From Diphasiastrum complanatum (lineage: Eukaryota; Streptophyta; Lycopodiopsida; Lycopodiales; Lycopodiaceae): DNA of 64,000 bases. The stretch spans positions 46,169,294-46,233,293 of the forward strand of contig CM055107.1 in assembly GCA_029204225.1 (NCBI GenBank), in the 5' to 3' direction. This document shows, piece by piece, positions 24,175 to 38,436 of the stretch (positions are counted from its first letter, which is position 1; each line of letters opens with the position of its first letter). The translations under genes were made by a program, and so were the position numbers. Under the pieces are notes generated by a model that did not search any database, was not told the DNA's origin, and was given only the letters and a program-made list of their open reading frames with translations.

Positions 24175-24694
24175 TGTTATGTCCATGGCCAGTAAGTAGG
24201 ATTCAGTATACTCCTAGTCTTGCATACACGTTACTCCAGTAAATCAAACTGTTAGTTATCCCACATCATACTGGATGTGACCCGAAAGTAACTAATATCC
24301 TTATGGGGCCCAGAACACACTAAATGGAGATCAGACAACGTTTTGGACAGTCAAGGCATGTGTAGAGTTATCAATAGCAATTCTATGAATACTTGGTCCA
24401 TGCTTATGACTCTATTCTAGGTGAATCTATGTATAGGGAACTTAGGGCTATGCATGGCTATGTGCCCAGGCTGCTTTTGGCTCTATATATTGAGGCCAAA
24501 CTCACACTACTCCTCATTGTGATCATTGATTCATTGCCAGGGTTTCACTCTACCTTCATGCTTCCTATTGCTTGGCTTGGGGGTGAAGTTTCTAGAGTTG
24601 ATTGGTTGCTTCTACTTGGTTGAGTGGTTGCTCCATAGTGTGTTTTCTATTGTATTTGTCTTGTAAGCAGGATCTTGAGGGAGCTTCCCTTACA
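24175..24694 (+). repeat. LTR 1 of a non-coding LTR-element array
   Basis: The right edge is firm: CTTACA at 24689-24694 is followed at once by TTGGTATCAGAGC. The last 254 bp, with a TATA-like CTATATATTG near 24483, recur at 27765-28019 and 31805-32042. The left edge TGTTATGTCC at 24175 is preceded by GGAAC, and the far end of the array (32042) is followed by AGAAC. A 4-of-5 match supports these as outer boundaries with a target duplication. The U3-like half has no counterpart in the other two copies. Confidence 0.6.
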
Positions 24695-27600
24695 TTGGTA
24701 TCAGAGCAAGGCTTACAAAGATTGGAGAACATGGAGAAGGGCTACCTTTCGTCGAAATTTCGGATTGGATCATTGGAATTCGCTTACAAGGTGGATAGAA
24801 AGGGTGCAAGTGGGTGTATTATCCCAGTTTCAATTTGCATGTTGCTAAGATCTATTACTCTTGGGATTCTTTGTGGTTTTATGGAGAATTGTCCTTGAAG
24901 GCCAATTTGTGATGTTTTTTGGAGCTTTTCTTGTGTACATCAAATCTTTGGTAGATCTGAATTTTCCAGCAAGTGTACTTTCGCTTTAGGTTTCATTAAT
25001 GATGAAATTAATGATGCATGCCGGTTCTTTCCAAGGATTTATGATTCTAGGCTATGTTTTGGTCAAAATTGCTTGGTTTTTCATGCTTTTTGGCACAAAA
25101 TAGATAGTAATAACCAAAATACAGTAGGATCAGATCAATTAGATGGTTAAAATTCTGTAAATTGGTTTGCATGTCTTAGAGAAAGAGTTGTATGTCATGA
25201 ATTTCCACTTTATTGTGATGAAAAAATCGGAAAATAGCCAAAAATCTTCATTTTTGCTTGTTTTTTCATAAAGTTAGATAGTAGTTGGCTGTAAAACACC
25301 ATGTAGAGCTTTTAGAGAGGTGAACAAAAGTCTTTCGAAGCTTGCCCTGAAGTTATAGCCAAGAATTCCAGCAATTGAGCTTGTAGGAAGTCAAAAAAGT
25401 TCAAAAAATGACCATTTCTGGTGATTGTTGGGGGATGGATTTCTGGAGATCATTTTGGAGACTATTTATGACATGATTAGCATTCCTTTTTACCTTCCCA
25501 GCAAGCTATCATACCTATAAATTGATAGCCTGTGGCTTATGCACCATCTCCATCAAGTTTGAAGTTATTTTGACTTCTACAAATCAAGCAATCTTCGTTC
25601 TCAGCCTATACTGCATCTTAGGATAAGTATGAATGCTTCATGGAAGTCTAATTGATTGTTTAAGACTTTTGGTAACATCAAATTTTCTCGAGAATGGGTG
25701 TTTGCAAGTTTTTGCATGATATTGTCTTGTGGAAATGCGCCCTACTACAGATTTTCTGACACTCTGATCTCGCACGTGTGAGGCCTAGGTGGTAGGCTGA
25801 TGTAAAAAGCATCTTTTTCACTTGGTCTCCCTCTGTACTGAGCTTTACATCACCCAATTTGGTGTCTTGTAGCCAAAGTTATGATCATCTGAAATTTTGC
25901 AGTTTTGTGAGTAAAATTGGCAAAATTAATTTTTAAACATTTACTAATGTCGTTACGTCTTCTTGGTACCTTAGCTGAAATAGATTTTCAGGAAATTCGA
26001 AAATTCTAAGGAGGGAAGAAGAGTGACATCAGATGTAGTAAGTGTAATCGGGAAATTTATTTCGCAGTTAGAATTTCGGTAGTTCTTGAACCGTATCTTG
26101 TCAGATTTACTGTCTAGATAAATAATACTGTTGCCAAATCTCAATTCTATACCACAGCTGGTTCTTTTCCTAAAACTATGCAACCCCTCCTTTTAAGGAA
26201 ATTATCAATTTCAATAAAAGTTAATTGGAAAGATGATATATGAAAATATCCAAATCCAAGAAAATTCAGTAATAAGTGCTTCTACTAAAGGAATTACAAA
26301 CATGACTTCTCCTTCAAATATTTCCAATCTGAGTGATAGAAACTACTATTCCATCGAAATCCATCTATGCAACAGAAATATTCTAGGTTTAAGAAATTGA
26401 AACATTTTCATCTTAGAATTTATCTGAATTCCAAGTCTTTTCTAATCGAGAAATTACTAAGAAGTAAATGATTAATTAAGAAAGCAAGAAATAGATTTGA
26501 GGGCCTTTGATTTTGTAAATAATGAGATACCAAATTCCCCACATTTGATCGAATGGTTTTCTTCTTTGCCATATCGCGACTAGTTATGAAAACACACCAT
26601 TGATCACCAGATCTTTACAGTCCTAGAATTTTCTTTCCAAAATTACTGATGTCGCATACCATCAGCTTTTCCTTCCAGAAACTCCATTCTAGAGATCCAT
26701 TGATCATCTAGCTGTCCGATTATCCATATAAAATATCATCTCTTGTTCCCAAAAACTGGAGAATCCAATCATTTGGATGACTGGCATGCCTATCAGATGG
26801 ATACCTCAAATCCACATCTGATCCTGTGATTTAAACAGAAGAATTAACATGGTTTCACATTACATTCTGATCCTTACGGGTTAGTTACAAGCTTCGAAAC
26901 CCTACTGATGCATCAAAACTAGGGACAAGCTTCACCGAACTAACAGATCCAATGTAATCCACGTATCAGATTCTCTTTTTAACATCGCAATTGACATCCA
27001 AAACTGCGGATAACTCGATGGTCACAAAGATATCAACAATTAGTTCAATTAAATGAATTTAATCCAAGAAATTATTATCCAGTATTAAGCAATTATTTAT
27101 ACGGATTATAGAAATCCTAACTGCAAAATACATTTCTTGATCACACTTACTACATCTGAAGTGGTGGGATAAATTTCTAGTTGGGAATCTATGGGTTGCA
27201 TAGTTTTTGGAAAAGAACTAGCTGTGGTATAGATATGAGATTTTTTTGGAAGTAACTTCGGATAGATTCAAAGTAAGATGACTAATTGGAACTTTTTAAA
27301 TAAGAGAAATTCTCTAGAGATTGTGCGTGACAATCTGGATCTAGAATAGGTTTGAATTTGAATCATTTTCTATAAGTAGTACAGTAAAAGGTCAAAGGTT
27401 ACTAATTCCATTTTGATTGGAATAGAAGTAAGTTTGAATAGAAATTAAGTCTGAGAAATCTTTATTAGAACAACCTAATCTTAGTTTTAGTACTAGGATC
27501 AGAGAGGGGTTGTTTGAGTGGAAGAAATTATGCTATTTGAGGTAAGTTGGATTGGAAAACTGTTGAGAGTGAATTTTATTCATCTCAGAGATTTTTTCAA

Positions 27601-27764
27601 GATATGTTATTTACTCATGAGAAATAGAAAATCTTTTGTAGCTGAGTTACAAGATCTCAGCGAGATAGCTGAGTAACATATGTGGATTTTGGAGGAATCT
27701 GCAAGGTAAGAATGTGTTATGTACTGGGTCATAGTGAGAACTTGGAAATCTAGCACTTCTGTCA
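24695..27764 (+). mobile_element. Non-coding internal domain, unit A (LARD-like)
   Basis: It starts with the PBS TGGTATCAGAGC at 24696. About 3.07 kb follow without gag or pol; stops are frequent and the longest frames (24602-24898, 25971-26183 minus) have no domain. Near the end is a purine-rich AGAGAGGGG (27501-27509), a candidate polypurine tract, followed by TGTTTGAG. Sequence 26030-26190 has an inverted, partly scrambled relative at 27100-27240 (both strands share CTATACCACAGCT and TTCTTTTCC words). Non-coding internal domains of this size with conserved PBS are described as LARDs, non-autonomous elements mobilised by others. Confidence 0.65.
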
Positions 27765-28019
27765 TGTTAGGGCTATGCATGGCTATGTGTCCAGGTTGCT
27801 TTTGTCTCTATATATTGAGGCCAAACTCACACTACTCCTCATTGTGATCATTGATTCATTGCCAGGGTTTCATTCTACCTTCATGTTTCCTATTCCTTGG
27901 CTTGGGGCTGAAGCTTCTAGAGTTGATTGATTGCTTCTACTTGGTTGGGTGGTTGCTCCATAGTGTGTTTTCTATTGTGTTTGTCTGGTAAACTGGATCT
28001 TGAGGGAGCTTCCCTTACA
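27765..28019 (+). repeat. LTR 2 end module (middle of the array)
   Basis: It matches 24441-24694 closely, from TTAGGGCTATGCATGGCTATGTG to CCCTTACA, and is again followed by TGGTATCAGAGC at 28021. If the purine tract at 27501 is the true PPT, the LTR starts at 27511 (TGTTTGAG) and is about 509 bp, close to the 520 bp of LTR 1, though its 5' half is different. Confidence 0.65.
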
Positions 28020-31000
28020 TTGGTATCAGAGCAAGGCTTACAAAGATTGGAGAACATGGATAAGGGCTACCTTTCGTCGAAATTTCGGATTGGATCATTG
28101 GAATTCGCTTCCAAGGTGGATAGAAAGGGTGCAAGTGGGTGTATTATCCCGGTTTCAATTTGCAAGTTGCTAAGATCCATTACTCTTGGGATTCTTTGTG
28201 GTTTTATGGAGAAGTGTCCTTGAAGGCCAATTTGTGATGCTTTTTTGGAGCTTTTCTTGTGTAGATCAAATCTGTGGTAGATCTGAATTGTCTAGCAAGT
28301 GTACTTAAATTTTAGGTTTCATTAATGATGAAATTAATGATGCATGCCACTTCTTTCCAAGGATTTATGATTCTAGGCTATGTTTTGGTCAAAATTGCTT
28401 GGTTTTTCATGCTTTTTGGCACAAAATAGATAGTAATAACCAAAATACAGTAGGATCATATCAATTAGATGGTTAAAATTCTGTAAATTGGTTTGCATGT
28501 CATAGAGAAAGAGTTGTATGTCATGAATTTCCACTTTATTGTGATGAAAAAAATCGGAAAATAGCCAAAAATCTTCATTTTTGCTTGTTTTTTCATAAAG
28601 TTGGATAGTAGTTGGCTGTAAAACACCATGTAGAGCTTTTAGAGAGGTGAACAAAAGTCTTTCGAAGCTTGCCCTGAAGTTATAGCCAAGAATTCCAGCA
28701 ATTGAGCTTGTAGGAAGTCAAAAAAGTTCAAAAAATGACCATTTCTGGTGATTGTTGGGGGATGGATTTCTGGAGATCATTTTGGAGACTATTTATGACA
28801 TGATTAGCATTCCTTTTTACCTTCCCAGCAAGCTATCATACCTATAAATTGATAGCCTGTGGCTTATGCACCATCTCCATCAAGTTTGAAGTTATTTTGA
28901 CTTCTACAAATCAAGCAATCTTCGTTCTCAGCCTATACTGCATCTTAGGATAAGTATGAATGCTTCATGGAAGTCTAATTGATTGTTTAAGACTTTTGGT
29001 AACATCAAATTTTCTCGAGAATGGGTGTTTGCAAGTTTTTGCATGATATTGTCTTGTGGAAATGCGCCCTACTACAGATTTTCTGACACTCTGATCTCGC
29101 ACGTGTGAGGCCTAGGTGGTAGGCTGATGTAAAAAGCATCTTTTTCACTTGGTCTCCCTCTGTACTGAGCTTTACATCACCCAATTTGGTGTCTTGTAGC
29201 CAAAGTTATGATCATCTGAAATTTTGCAGTTTTGTGAGTAAAATTGGCAAAATTAATTTTTAAACATTTACTAATGTCGTTACGTCTTCTTGGTACCTTA
29301 GCTGAAATAGATTTTCAGGAAATTCGAAAATTCTAAGGAGGGAAGAAGAGTGACATCAGATGTAGTAAGTGTAATCGGGAAATTTATTTCGCAGTTAGAA
29401 TTTCGGTAGTTCTTGAACCGTATCTTGTCAGATTTACTGTCTAGATAAATAATACTGTTGCCAAATCTCAATTCTATACCACAGCTGGTTCTTTTCCTAA
29501 AACTATGCAACCCCTCCTTTTAAGGAAATTATCAATTTCAATAAAAGTTAATTGGAAAGATGATATATGAAAATATCCAAATCCAAGAAAATTCAGTAAT
29601 AAGTGCTTCTACTAAAGGAATTACAAACATGACTTCTCCTTCAAATATTTCCAATCTGAGTGATAGAAACTACTATTCCATCGAAATCCATCTATGCAAC
29701 AGAGATACTCTAGGTTTAAGAAATTGAAACATTTTAACCTTAGAATTTATCTGAATTCCAAGTCTCTTCTATTCGAGAAATTACTAGGAAGTAAAAGATT
29801 AATTAATAAAGCGAAAAAGAGATTTGAGGGCCTCTGATTTTGTAAATAATGAGATACAAAATTCTTCACATTTGATCGAATGGTTTTCTTCTTTCCCATA
29901 TCGCGACTAGGTACAAAAACACACCATTGATCACCAGATCTTTACAGTCCTAGAATTTTCTTTCCAAAATTACTGATGTCGCATACCATCAGCTTTTCCT
30001 TCCAGAAACTCCATTCTAGAGATCCATTGATCATCTAGCTGTCCGATTATCCATATAAAATATCATCTCTTGTTCCCAAAAACTGGAGAATCCAATCATT
30101 TGGATGACTGGCATGCCTATCAGATGGATACCTCAAATCCACATCTGATCCTGTGATTTAAACAGAAGAATTAACATGGTTTCACATTACATTCTGATCC
30201 TTACGGGTTAGTTACAAGCTTCGAAACCCTACTGATGCATCAACACTAGGGACAAGCTTCACCGAACTAACAGATCCAATGTAATCCACGTATCAGATTC
30301 TCTTTTTAACATCGCAATTGACATCCAAAACTGCGGATAACTCGATGGTCACAAAGATATCAACAATTAGTTCAATTAAATGAATTTAATCCAAGAAATT
30401 ATTATCCAGTATTAAGCAATTATTTATAGGGATTATAGAAATCCTAACTGCGAAATACTTTTCTCGATCACACTTACTACATTTGAAGTGGTGGGATAAA
30501 TTTCTAGTTGGGAATATGTGGGTTGCATAGTTTTCGGAAAAGAACTAGCTGTGGTATAGAAATGAGATTTTTTTGGAAGCAACTTCGGATAGATTCAAAG
30601 TAAGATGCCTAATTGGAACTTTTTGAATAAGAGAAATTCTCTAGGGATTGTGCGTGACAATCTGGATCTAGAATAGGTTTGAATTTGAATCATTTTCTAT
30701 AAGTAGTATAGTAAAAAGTCAAAGGTTACTAATTCCATTTTGATTGGAATAGAAGTAAGTTTGATTAGAAATTAAGTCTGAGAAATCTGTATTGGAACAA
30801 CCTAATCCTAGTTTTAGTACTAGGATCAGAGAGGGGTTGTTTGAGTGGAAGAAATTATGCTATTAGAGGTAAGTTGGATTGGAAAACTGCTGAGAGTGAA
30901 TTTTATTCGTCTCAGAGATTTTTTTCGGATATGTTATTTACTCATGAGAAATTGAAAATGTTTTGTAGCTGAGTTACAAGATCTTAGTGAGATATGTGAG

Positions 31001-31062
31001 TAACATATGTGGGTTTTGGAGGAATCTGCCAGGTAAGAATGTGTTATGTACTTGGGTCATAG
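28020..31062 (+). mobile_element. Non-coding internal domain, unit B
   Basis: Almost identical to unit A at an offset of 3325 bp; long blocks (for example 28350-29660 against 25025-26335) differ by only a few substitutions and 1-bp indels. PBS at 28021-28032, candidate PPT AGAGAGGGG at 30828-30836. It contains the same inverted internal segments. Similarity to unit A stops at GGGTCATAGTG near 31062. Divergence is slightly greater in the last kilobase than in the middle. Confidence 0.7.
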
Positions 31063-32042
31063 TGTTATGTCTAGTATTTTTCTATTGGGAAAGATTTTGG
31101 GATGATTCTTACTTTTTTTGAGTTATGTTGGACATATACTCCAGTATCATGTAAATGACTAAGTATGATTTTGGATTCCAGGATTGACGAATCATATGAA
31201 TCTAAATATTTATGGTTGACGGATCATAAATAGACACTTAATTGTTATCAGAGGATTATACAGAATTGTGATGATTCTTAAGTGTGATGATTATTTCTTG
31301 GTCTATTATTTGAGTAAGAATTCAGATCAGTGTTTTGAATCTCTCTACTCCAGTATTTTATTTGAGAACCTATGGATATCACAAACATTCTCACAAGATA
31401 AGTATTTTATTTGTGGAGAATTTAATTTATCTAGTGGATGTTATTCTGCTACAGTTTATGGTTTGTAGATGCTTGAGTACAGTTCTTCATTTGATTGGAT
31501 CTCCAGTTATCATAGGAGACATACAAGTATGTTAAGATGAATGAATGTTATTTTCTGACATTTGGTGCTAGAAACAGGAGCATTTAACTCAAAAGAGTAT
31601 TTGGGATACTCATAGTTGAGTTTTAATCATTCTATATCTTAATGATTCTCCTAAAGATTCTAATTGAATGAATTATCATATCTTAGAATTTGGATTCTGA
31701 GGATATTTGTACTTGAAAACTTATGAATTATCTGTCAGAGTTGTGGATAATTTCAGATTGTAATTATTATTATTTTATTATTTCTTTAACTTTAATCTCT
31801 TAAGTTAGGTTGCCCAAGTCGCTTTTGGCTCTAAATATTGAGGACAAACTTGCCCTACTCCTCATTGTGATCATTGATTCATTTCTAGGGTTTCACTCTA
31901 CCTTCATGCTTCCTATTCCTTGGCTTGGGGGTGAAGCTTCTAGAGTTGATTGGTTGCATCTACTTGGTTGGGTGGTTGCTCCATAGTGTTTTTTCTATTG
32001 TGTGTGTCTTGTAAGCAGGATCTTGAGGGAGCTTCCCTTACA
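31063..32042 (+). repeat. LTR 3, terminal, longer than the others
   Basis: The final 238 bp (31805-32042) match the LTR end modules at 24.4 and 27.8 kb, but here CTTACA is followed by AGAACTC and copia sequence, not by a PBS. It is therefore the outer 3' end. The preceding roughly 740 bp (31063-31804) has no copy elsewhere in the array and may be a different U3 or an insertion. Open frames here are short and unrecognised. Confidence 0.6.
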
Positions 32043-32474
32043 AGAACTCAACACTATTTTAGAGGCAGATTCATCCATTGATGCTGACCAGTGCAAAACA
32101 GAAGATGACACCAAACTTGCAATTCTAAACGAGAATGGTTTCTATCCAAACTCGTCAGACTCAATATTCACTTCAAGTCTGTATCAGATCTTTCCACTAT
32201 CACTACTCGTTATGTAGATGATGTTTTATTACTCGGTAACAATCTAAAGTTAATGAAGGTGCAGATTGGGCAAAAGACTTCAACACCAGAATATCGACTT
32301 CTGGAGGATGTGTATTTCCATATAATCAAGGCCCAATCTCTCACAGCCAAAAATAGTCCTCAGTAGCATTATCGTCCTATGGCAGCAGATTACTTCACCA
32401 AGGAGTACTATCTCAAATTTAACAATCAACTAAATTTGAAGATCGAATTTTTCTAGGATCCACATTAAGGGGTG
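32043..32474 (+). pseudogene. Copia pol fragment, right part of the interrupted element
   Basis: Copia sequence resumes directly after LTR 3. The RT catalytic loop RYVDDVLLLGNN is at about 32207-32240. RNase H words follow (ISTSGGCVF, then TTCACCAAGG encoding FTK near 32393), and a weak polypurine tract AAGGGG sits just before the LTR at 32475. Much of RT between the integrase fragment (24174) and this loop is missing, so the insertion was accompanied or followed by deletion. Confidence 0.8.
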
Positions 32475-33029
32475 TGTTGGAATTCTATGCTCAAGCCCAA
32501 TTCCATTAGGTAATGAGCATCCTGAAAAATTCTTGTTTATATATATTCTTGTAAACAACAAAAAAAAGGAAGAAGGCTCAAAGTTTTGTACTAAAGATCG
32601 AAAAATTCAAGATCAAATTTTTTTGACCCAAGCCTACTTTTTGACCCAATGTTAATCCCATGATTCGGGCATCTTCGACCTTGAACCGAATCGGATCCGG
32701 TCTAATAAATCCAACCCTTATCAACGAACTCAGTTGAAGCTTGGTATTTGTGCCCACTGATTTGATCCTAACTTCATGCTCTTGTACTCACATTTTCAAT
32801 TATTATCCGAGTGCAAGTTATGTCTACATTGTTGTTCTATTGCACATTGTATTGTTCGATCCATCTTGAATGCATTGCTAGTAACTGCCGCACTTCCGAT
32901 CCACTACGCCACCTGCTCCACTTCCGTTGCACCACGTTTCCATTGATTTTCGACATGGTATCTGAGCATCTGTTTCTATCAGAGCTCTACTAATTCAATA
33001 TCATCTCGATTTCTCTGATTTTCCTACAT
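32475..33029 (+). repeat. Copia 3' LTR
   Basis: It starts TGTTGGAATTC like the LTR stub at 23198. TATATATATTC-like sequence lies near 32540. Two PBS-like words follow at its end: ACATGGTATCTGAGC (32953 onward) and ACATGGTATCAAAACTC (33029 onward). The LTR may end at either. A PBS to the right of a 3' LTR suggests a tandem or recombined copy. Confidence 0.6.
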
Positions 33030-35592
<2,563 letters not shown>

Positions 35593-36097
35593 ATGAAAGA
35601 GAGTAAATGTATTATCCTTTCCCATTCTTTTTGGCTCGCAATTTCTGTAGCCATGCTTGCTTGCGACTTGTGCAATACTCATCCCCTTCTCGCCTCCTCC
35701 TCCCAATCCCTCCTCCATGCCAGCAGCCATGGTTTTGATTCCAATCCCAGCAAGGGAGGTTTCCATGTAGCAGGCTGCCAATTGAGACATTCGCATCTCG
35801 CAGGCGCAAGCCTTATCTATGGCAACCAATCGGGCAAGATCATTTGGACTAGAGATTGTGTTAATAGGATCGAGAATGCAGCAAGAAGCAGGAGCTGGAG
35901 CTTGGTAGCAAAGGCCTGTTCCTCTGACAGGTGTATCAGACCGGCGAAGCATGGGAGTGATGTTTCTTGTACCGGAATTCCATTGGAGTCGGCAGTTGTG
36001 ACTGCAGAAAGAGAGGATGCAGAAGAGGTGGACAATTCAGCAGCACATGCAAGCGCTTCAAAGTGTGTGCTGGTTGTGGGAGCTACTGGTGGCGTAG
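35593..36097 (+). CDS. Exon 1, plastid-type NAD(P)-binding Rossmann protein (partial gene)
   Basis: First coding exon of a split gene that continues at 56187. ATG at 35593 gives 168 codons; a second in-frame ATG at 35653 in better context (GCCATGCTT) may be the real start. The N-terminus is serine-rich and poor in acids, fitting a chloroplast transit peptide. An acidic stretch (EREDAEEVD) follows, then the Rossmann glycine motif VLVVGATGGVG. The exon ends after GTAG with a GT donor at 36098, phase 1. The joined product resembles, from memory, Arabidopsis AT4G31530, an atypical short-chain dehydrogenase-like plastid protein of uncertain reaction. Without the splice the frame would end at 36123. 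Confidence 0.85.
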
Positions 36098-37909
36098 GTT
36101 CGTTTCCAAATCGAGACACTTAGAGTTAGTTGCTTTCGTGATATTGTAGGACTTTACCATCATGAATGTGTGCTAGATAGCAAAGCGAAGAAGAATACTG
36201 GTTAAGTTGTGTGCTCTTTGTCAGTACTGGGTTGTCAGTTCACAAGGAGAAAGACACAAAGTATACAATCTAATTTCAGAATATGATAATTTTGTTATGC
36301 ATCTCCAGGTGCTAGAATCATACTAACCAGCCTATTAACTGGTTCTTAATGCGTTGGTCTTTAATATGTTATAGATGAGCTATGGGATCATTTTGATGAG
36401 TTATATTCACCTCTTGAGTAGCCAGAACTTTTTCTACATGAAGTGCAGTCCCAGGACCAGTGTTACGAGACACATACTTGTACAGCTTATGTACAACCAT
36501 TGGTTTATTTAGCTCCTCTTTTAATTATTGCATCCCAAGTAGAAACTATTTCTTACTTGGTAATACCATTCACAAGGAGCTTGTTTCAAACGATACAAAG
36601 CTTTTCACAAGCTACAAACATAAGATTCTTTACCTTTGAGTTCAAAGCCTTGAAGTTGAGTAACAAATACCTCATTTAGTAATCAAAGAAAGCTGATTCG
36701 ACATCCACTTCTTGTACAAATTGATTTTTCTTTTTTTTGCTTCTCGGAATTTTTTTTTGACCTGAAATGTATTGGAATTGGACCTATAATATGCTGAAAT
36801 CGAACCTGCAAGTAGGCTGAAACACTAGAAACACATTCACTCTTTAACCTTTGACCTGACAATGTACTGGAATTGGACCTATAATGTGCTGAAATTCAAC
36901 CTGAAAATAGGCTGAAACTACCGGGAATGCATTTACCCTTAATCCTCTATGTTTCCCCTTTCTATTGATACCCATATTGAATGTATTTACAATTTTTTTT
37001 TTTACGAATCGCGAATCATGAACCCTGAGCGATTCGGATCGCTGTCCGAATCGCGATTCGAGATTCGTTAGTGCAACTATGATATCTACCTTGGAGTAGG
37101 AACAATAGATAGACAACCCAATTTAATCCATAAGGAAAAAGGACACAAAATTATTTGGGCTACTAAGTCACACAAAATCAGGACATTTTCATGCTTAGTC
37201 TTATTGCCATAGTGCTTTAAATCCCTTTGCCTATCGTAAATTGTAAATCATAATTATCAACTATAAATATCTACCTAGCTCATCAAGTAGATAGTTTCAC
37301 TTAAAAATATTATCTAAAGATCTCTATCCTATCTTCAAAAGCAAGGACTGCCTAACACAAAAATGGGTTCTAGTTACTTTTTCCACATATGCAAAAGCTA
37401 AGTAAGAATGCATGATGGTTCAAGGTCAAATTTTAAGCATGAGACTAGAATTTGTCCTATATCAATGCTTGAATTAATTCCTTTTTAGGAAGATGCCTAA
37501 GTTCCCAGAACTATGTACTATTTCCAAGATTGACTTATCATTTGTCAAATAATAGGCAAGAAAATATGATACATGACTAAGTCACTCACTTGTGGAGACA
37601 ATTGTAAGTTGCAATATAAATATTAGTTGTAGTGACTAATTTCGAGTTGGCTAAAGGGATACTAGGTCTCATGAGAGTTTGTTGATCCAAATTCCTAAAA
37701 AGTCTAAAAAGTAGGAGGATTGACTGGTCAATGGGACATGTGTCATATGTTCATCATGGCACTTTGTCCAGTGCATGAATGACACTTGTCAGATGGTCAA
37801 TGGACTAGTCAATAGGACGTGTCATATGCTCATTGGGACATTTGGTCCAATGTATGAGTGACACGTGTCCAATAGCCTACCTACTAGCTTGCCTATGTGT
37901 TAGGGTACT
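36098..37909 (+). other. Start of intron 1 with short repeats
   Basis: Intron 1 spans 36098-56186 (20,089 bp, GT...AG). This first part holds two imperfect copies of a roughly 92-bp unit (36760 and 36852, both with GACCTG and GGAATTGGACCTATAAT). It also holds a hAT-like end at 37081 (TCGCGATTCG ... GTGCAACTATG) related to the element at 52.1-53.4 kb. From 37700 to 37870 lies a repeat rich in GGACATGTGTCATATG-type words that recurs inverted at 61.2 kb. Confidence 0.6.
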
Positions 37910-38436
37910 TGTTACATACCCATAAGGGCATCTAACAGGATACTTGAGGTGACGATCTCATTTATGGGACAAAACGCTGGTCTGAGCTATAGGTCTTTTG
38001 GGTGCCACATGTCAATGTCCTATTGGTGCGAGGCGACCTCTTTGTTATGGACACGCGTCAATGTGCATACAACTGATGCGTGTCGCTAGTCATGCGTGAC
38101 CCCTATGGTCGCAGACCCCATTTGGACTATCTATATAGAGGTGGATCTCCAGGACTTGTCATTCATTCTCTCCTGGAGAATGAAGAGCTCTTCCACTGCT
38201 GGTTAGGTCAGGATGTTAATCTAGGCCTCAGGATGTAGGTAGGCAAGAATCGAGGGTAAGCCTTGGTGGTATGGGACACCATGGCTTATCGGAGATCCCA
38301 GCTTGCTTGATGGTGGTCTATGACTCCAGTGAATTGGGGAGAGGTGGCAGTACCTCTATGGATGGGCGGTAACGTAGCGTTCGTCACCTGATTTTGTCTT
38401 AGCAATGATCGGTTTCGACAATGGGGATTCTAATAG
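37910..38436 (+). repeat. 5' LTR of gypsy element X
   Basis: It starts TGTTACATACC, contains CTATATAGAGG near 38130, and ends just before the PBS TTGGTATCAGAGCC at 38437. Its second half (GGTATGGGACACC, GGATGGGCGGTAAC) matches the LTRs at 48671 and, inverted, 59.2-59.57 kb. The U3 half differs from those, so X is a related but separate copy. Confidence 0.75.

Noticed and set aside
25971-29510. Identical 70-codon minus-strand frames at 25971-26183 and 29298-29510 as a conserved gene
   Set aside because: Their identity is explained by the near-identical units of the LTR array. No domain is visible and related inverted segments nearby are full of stops.
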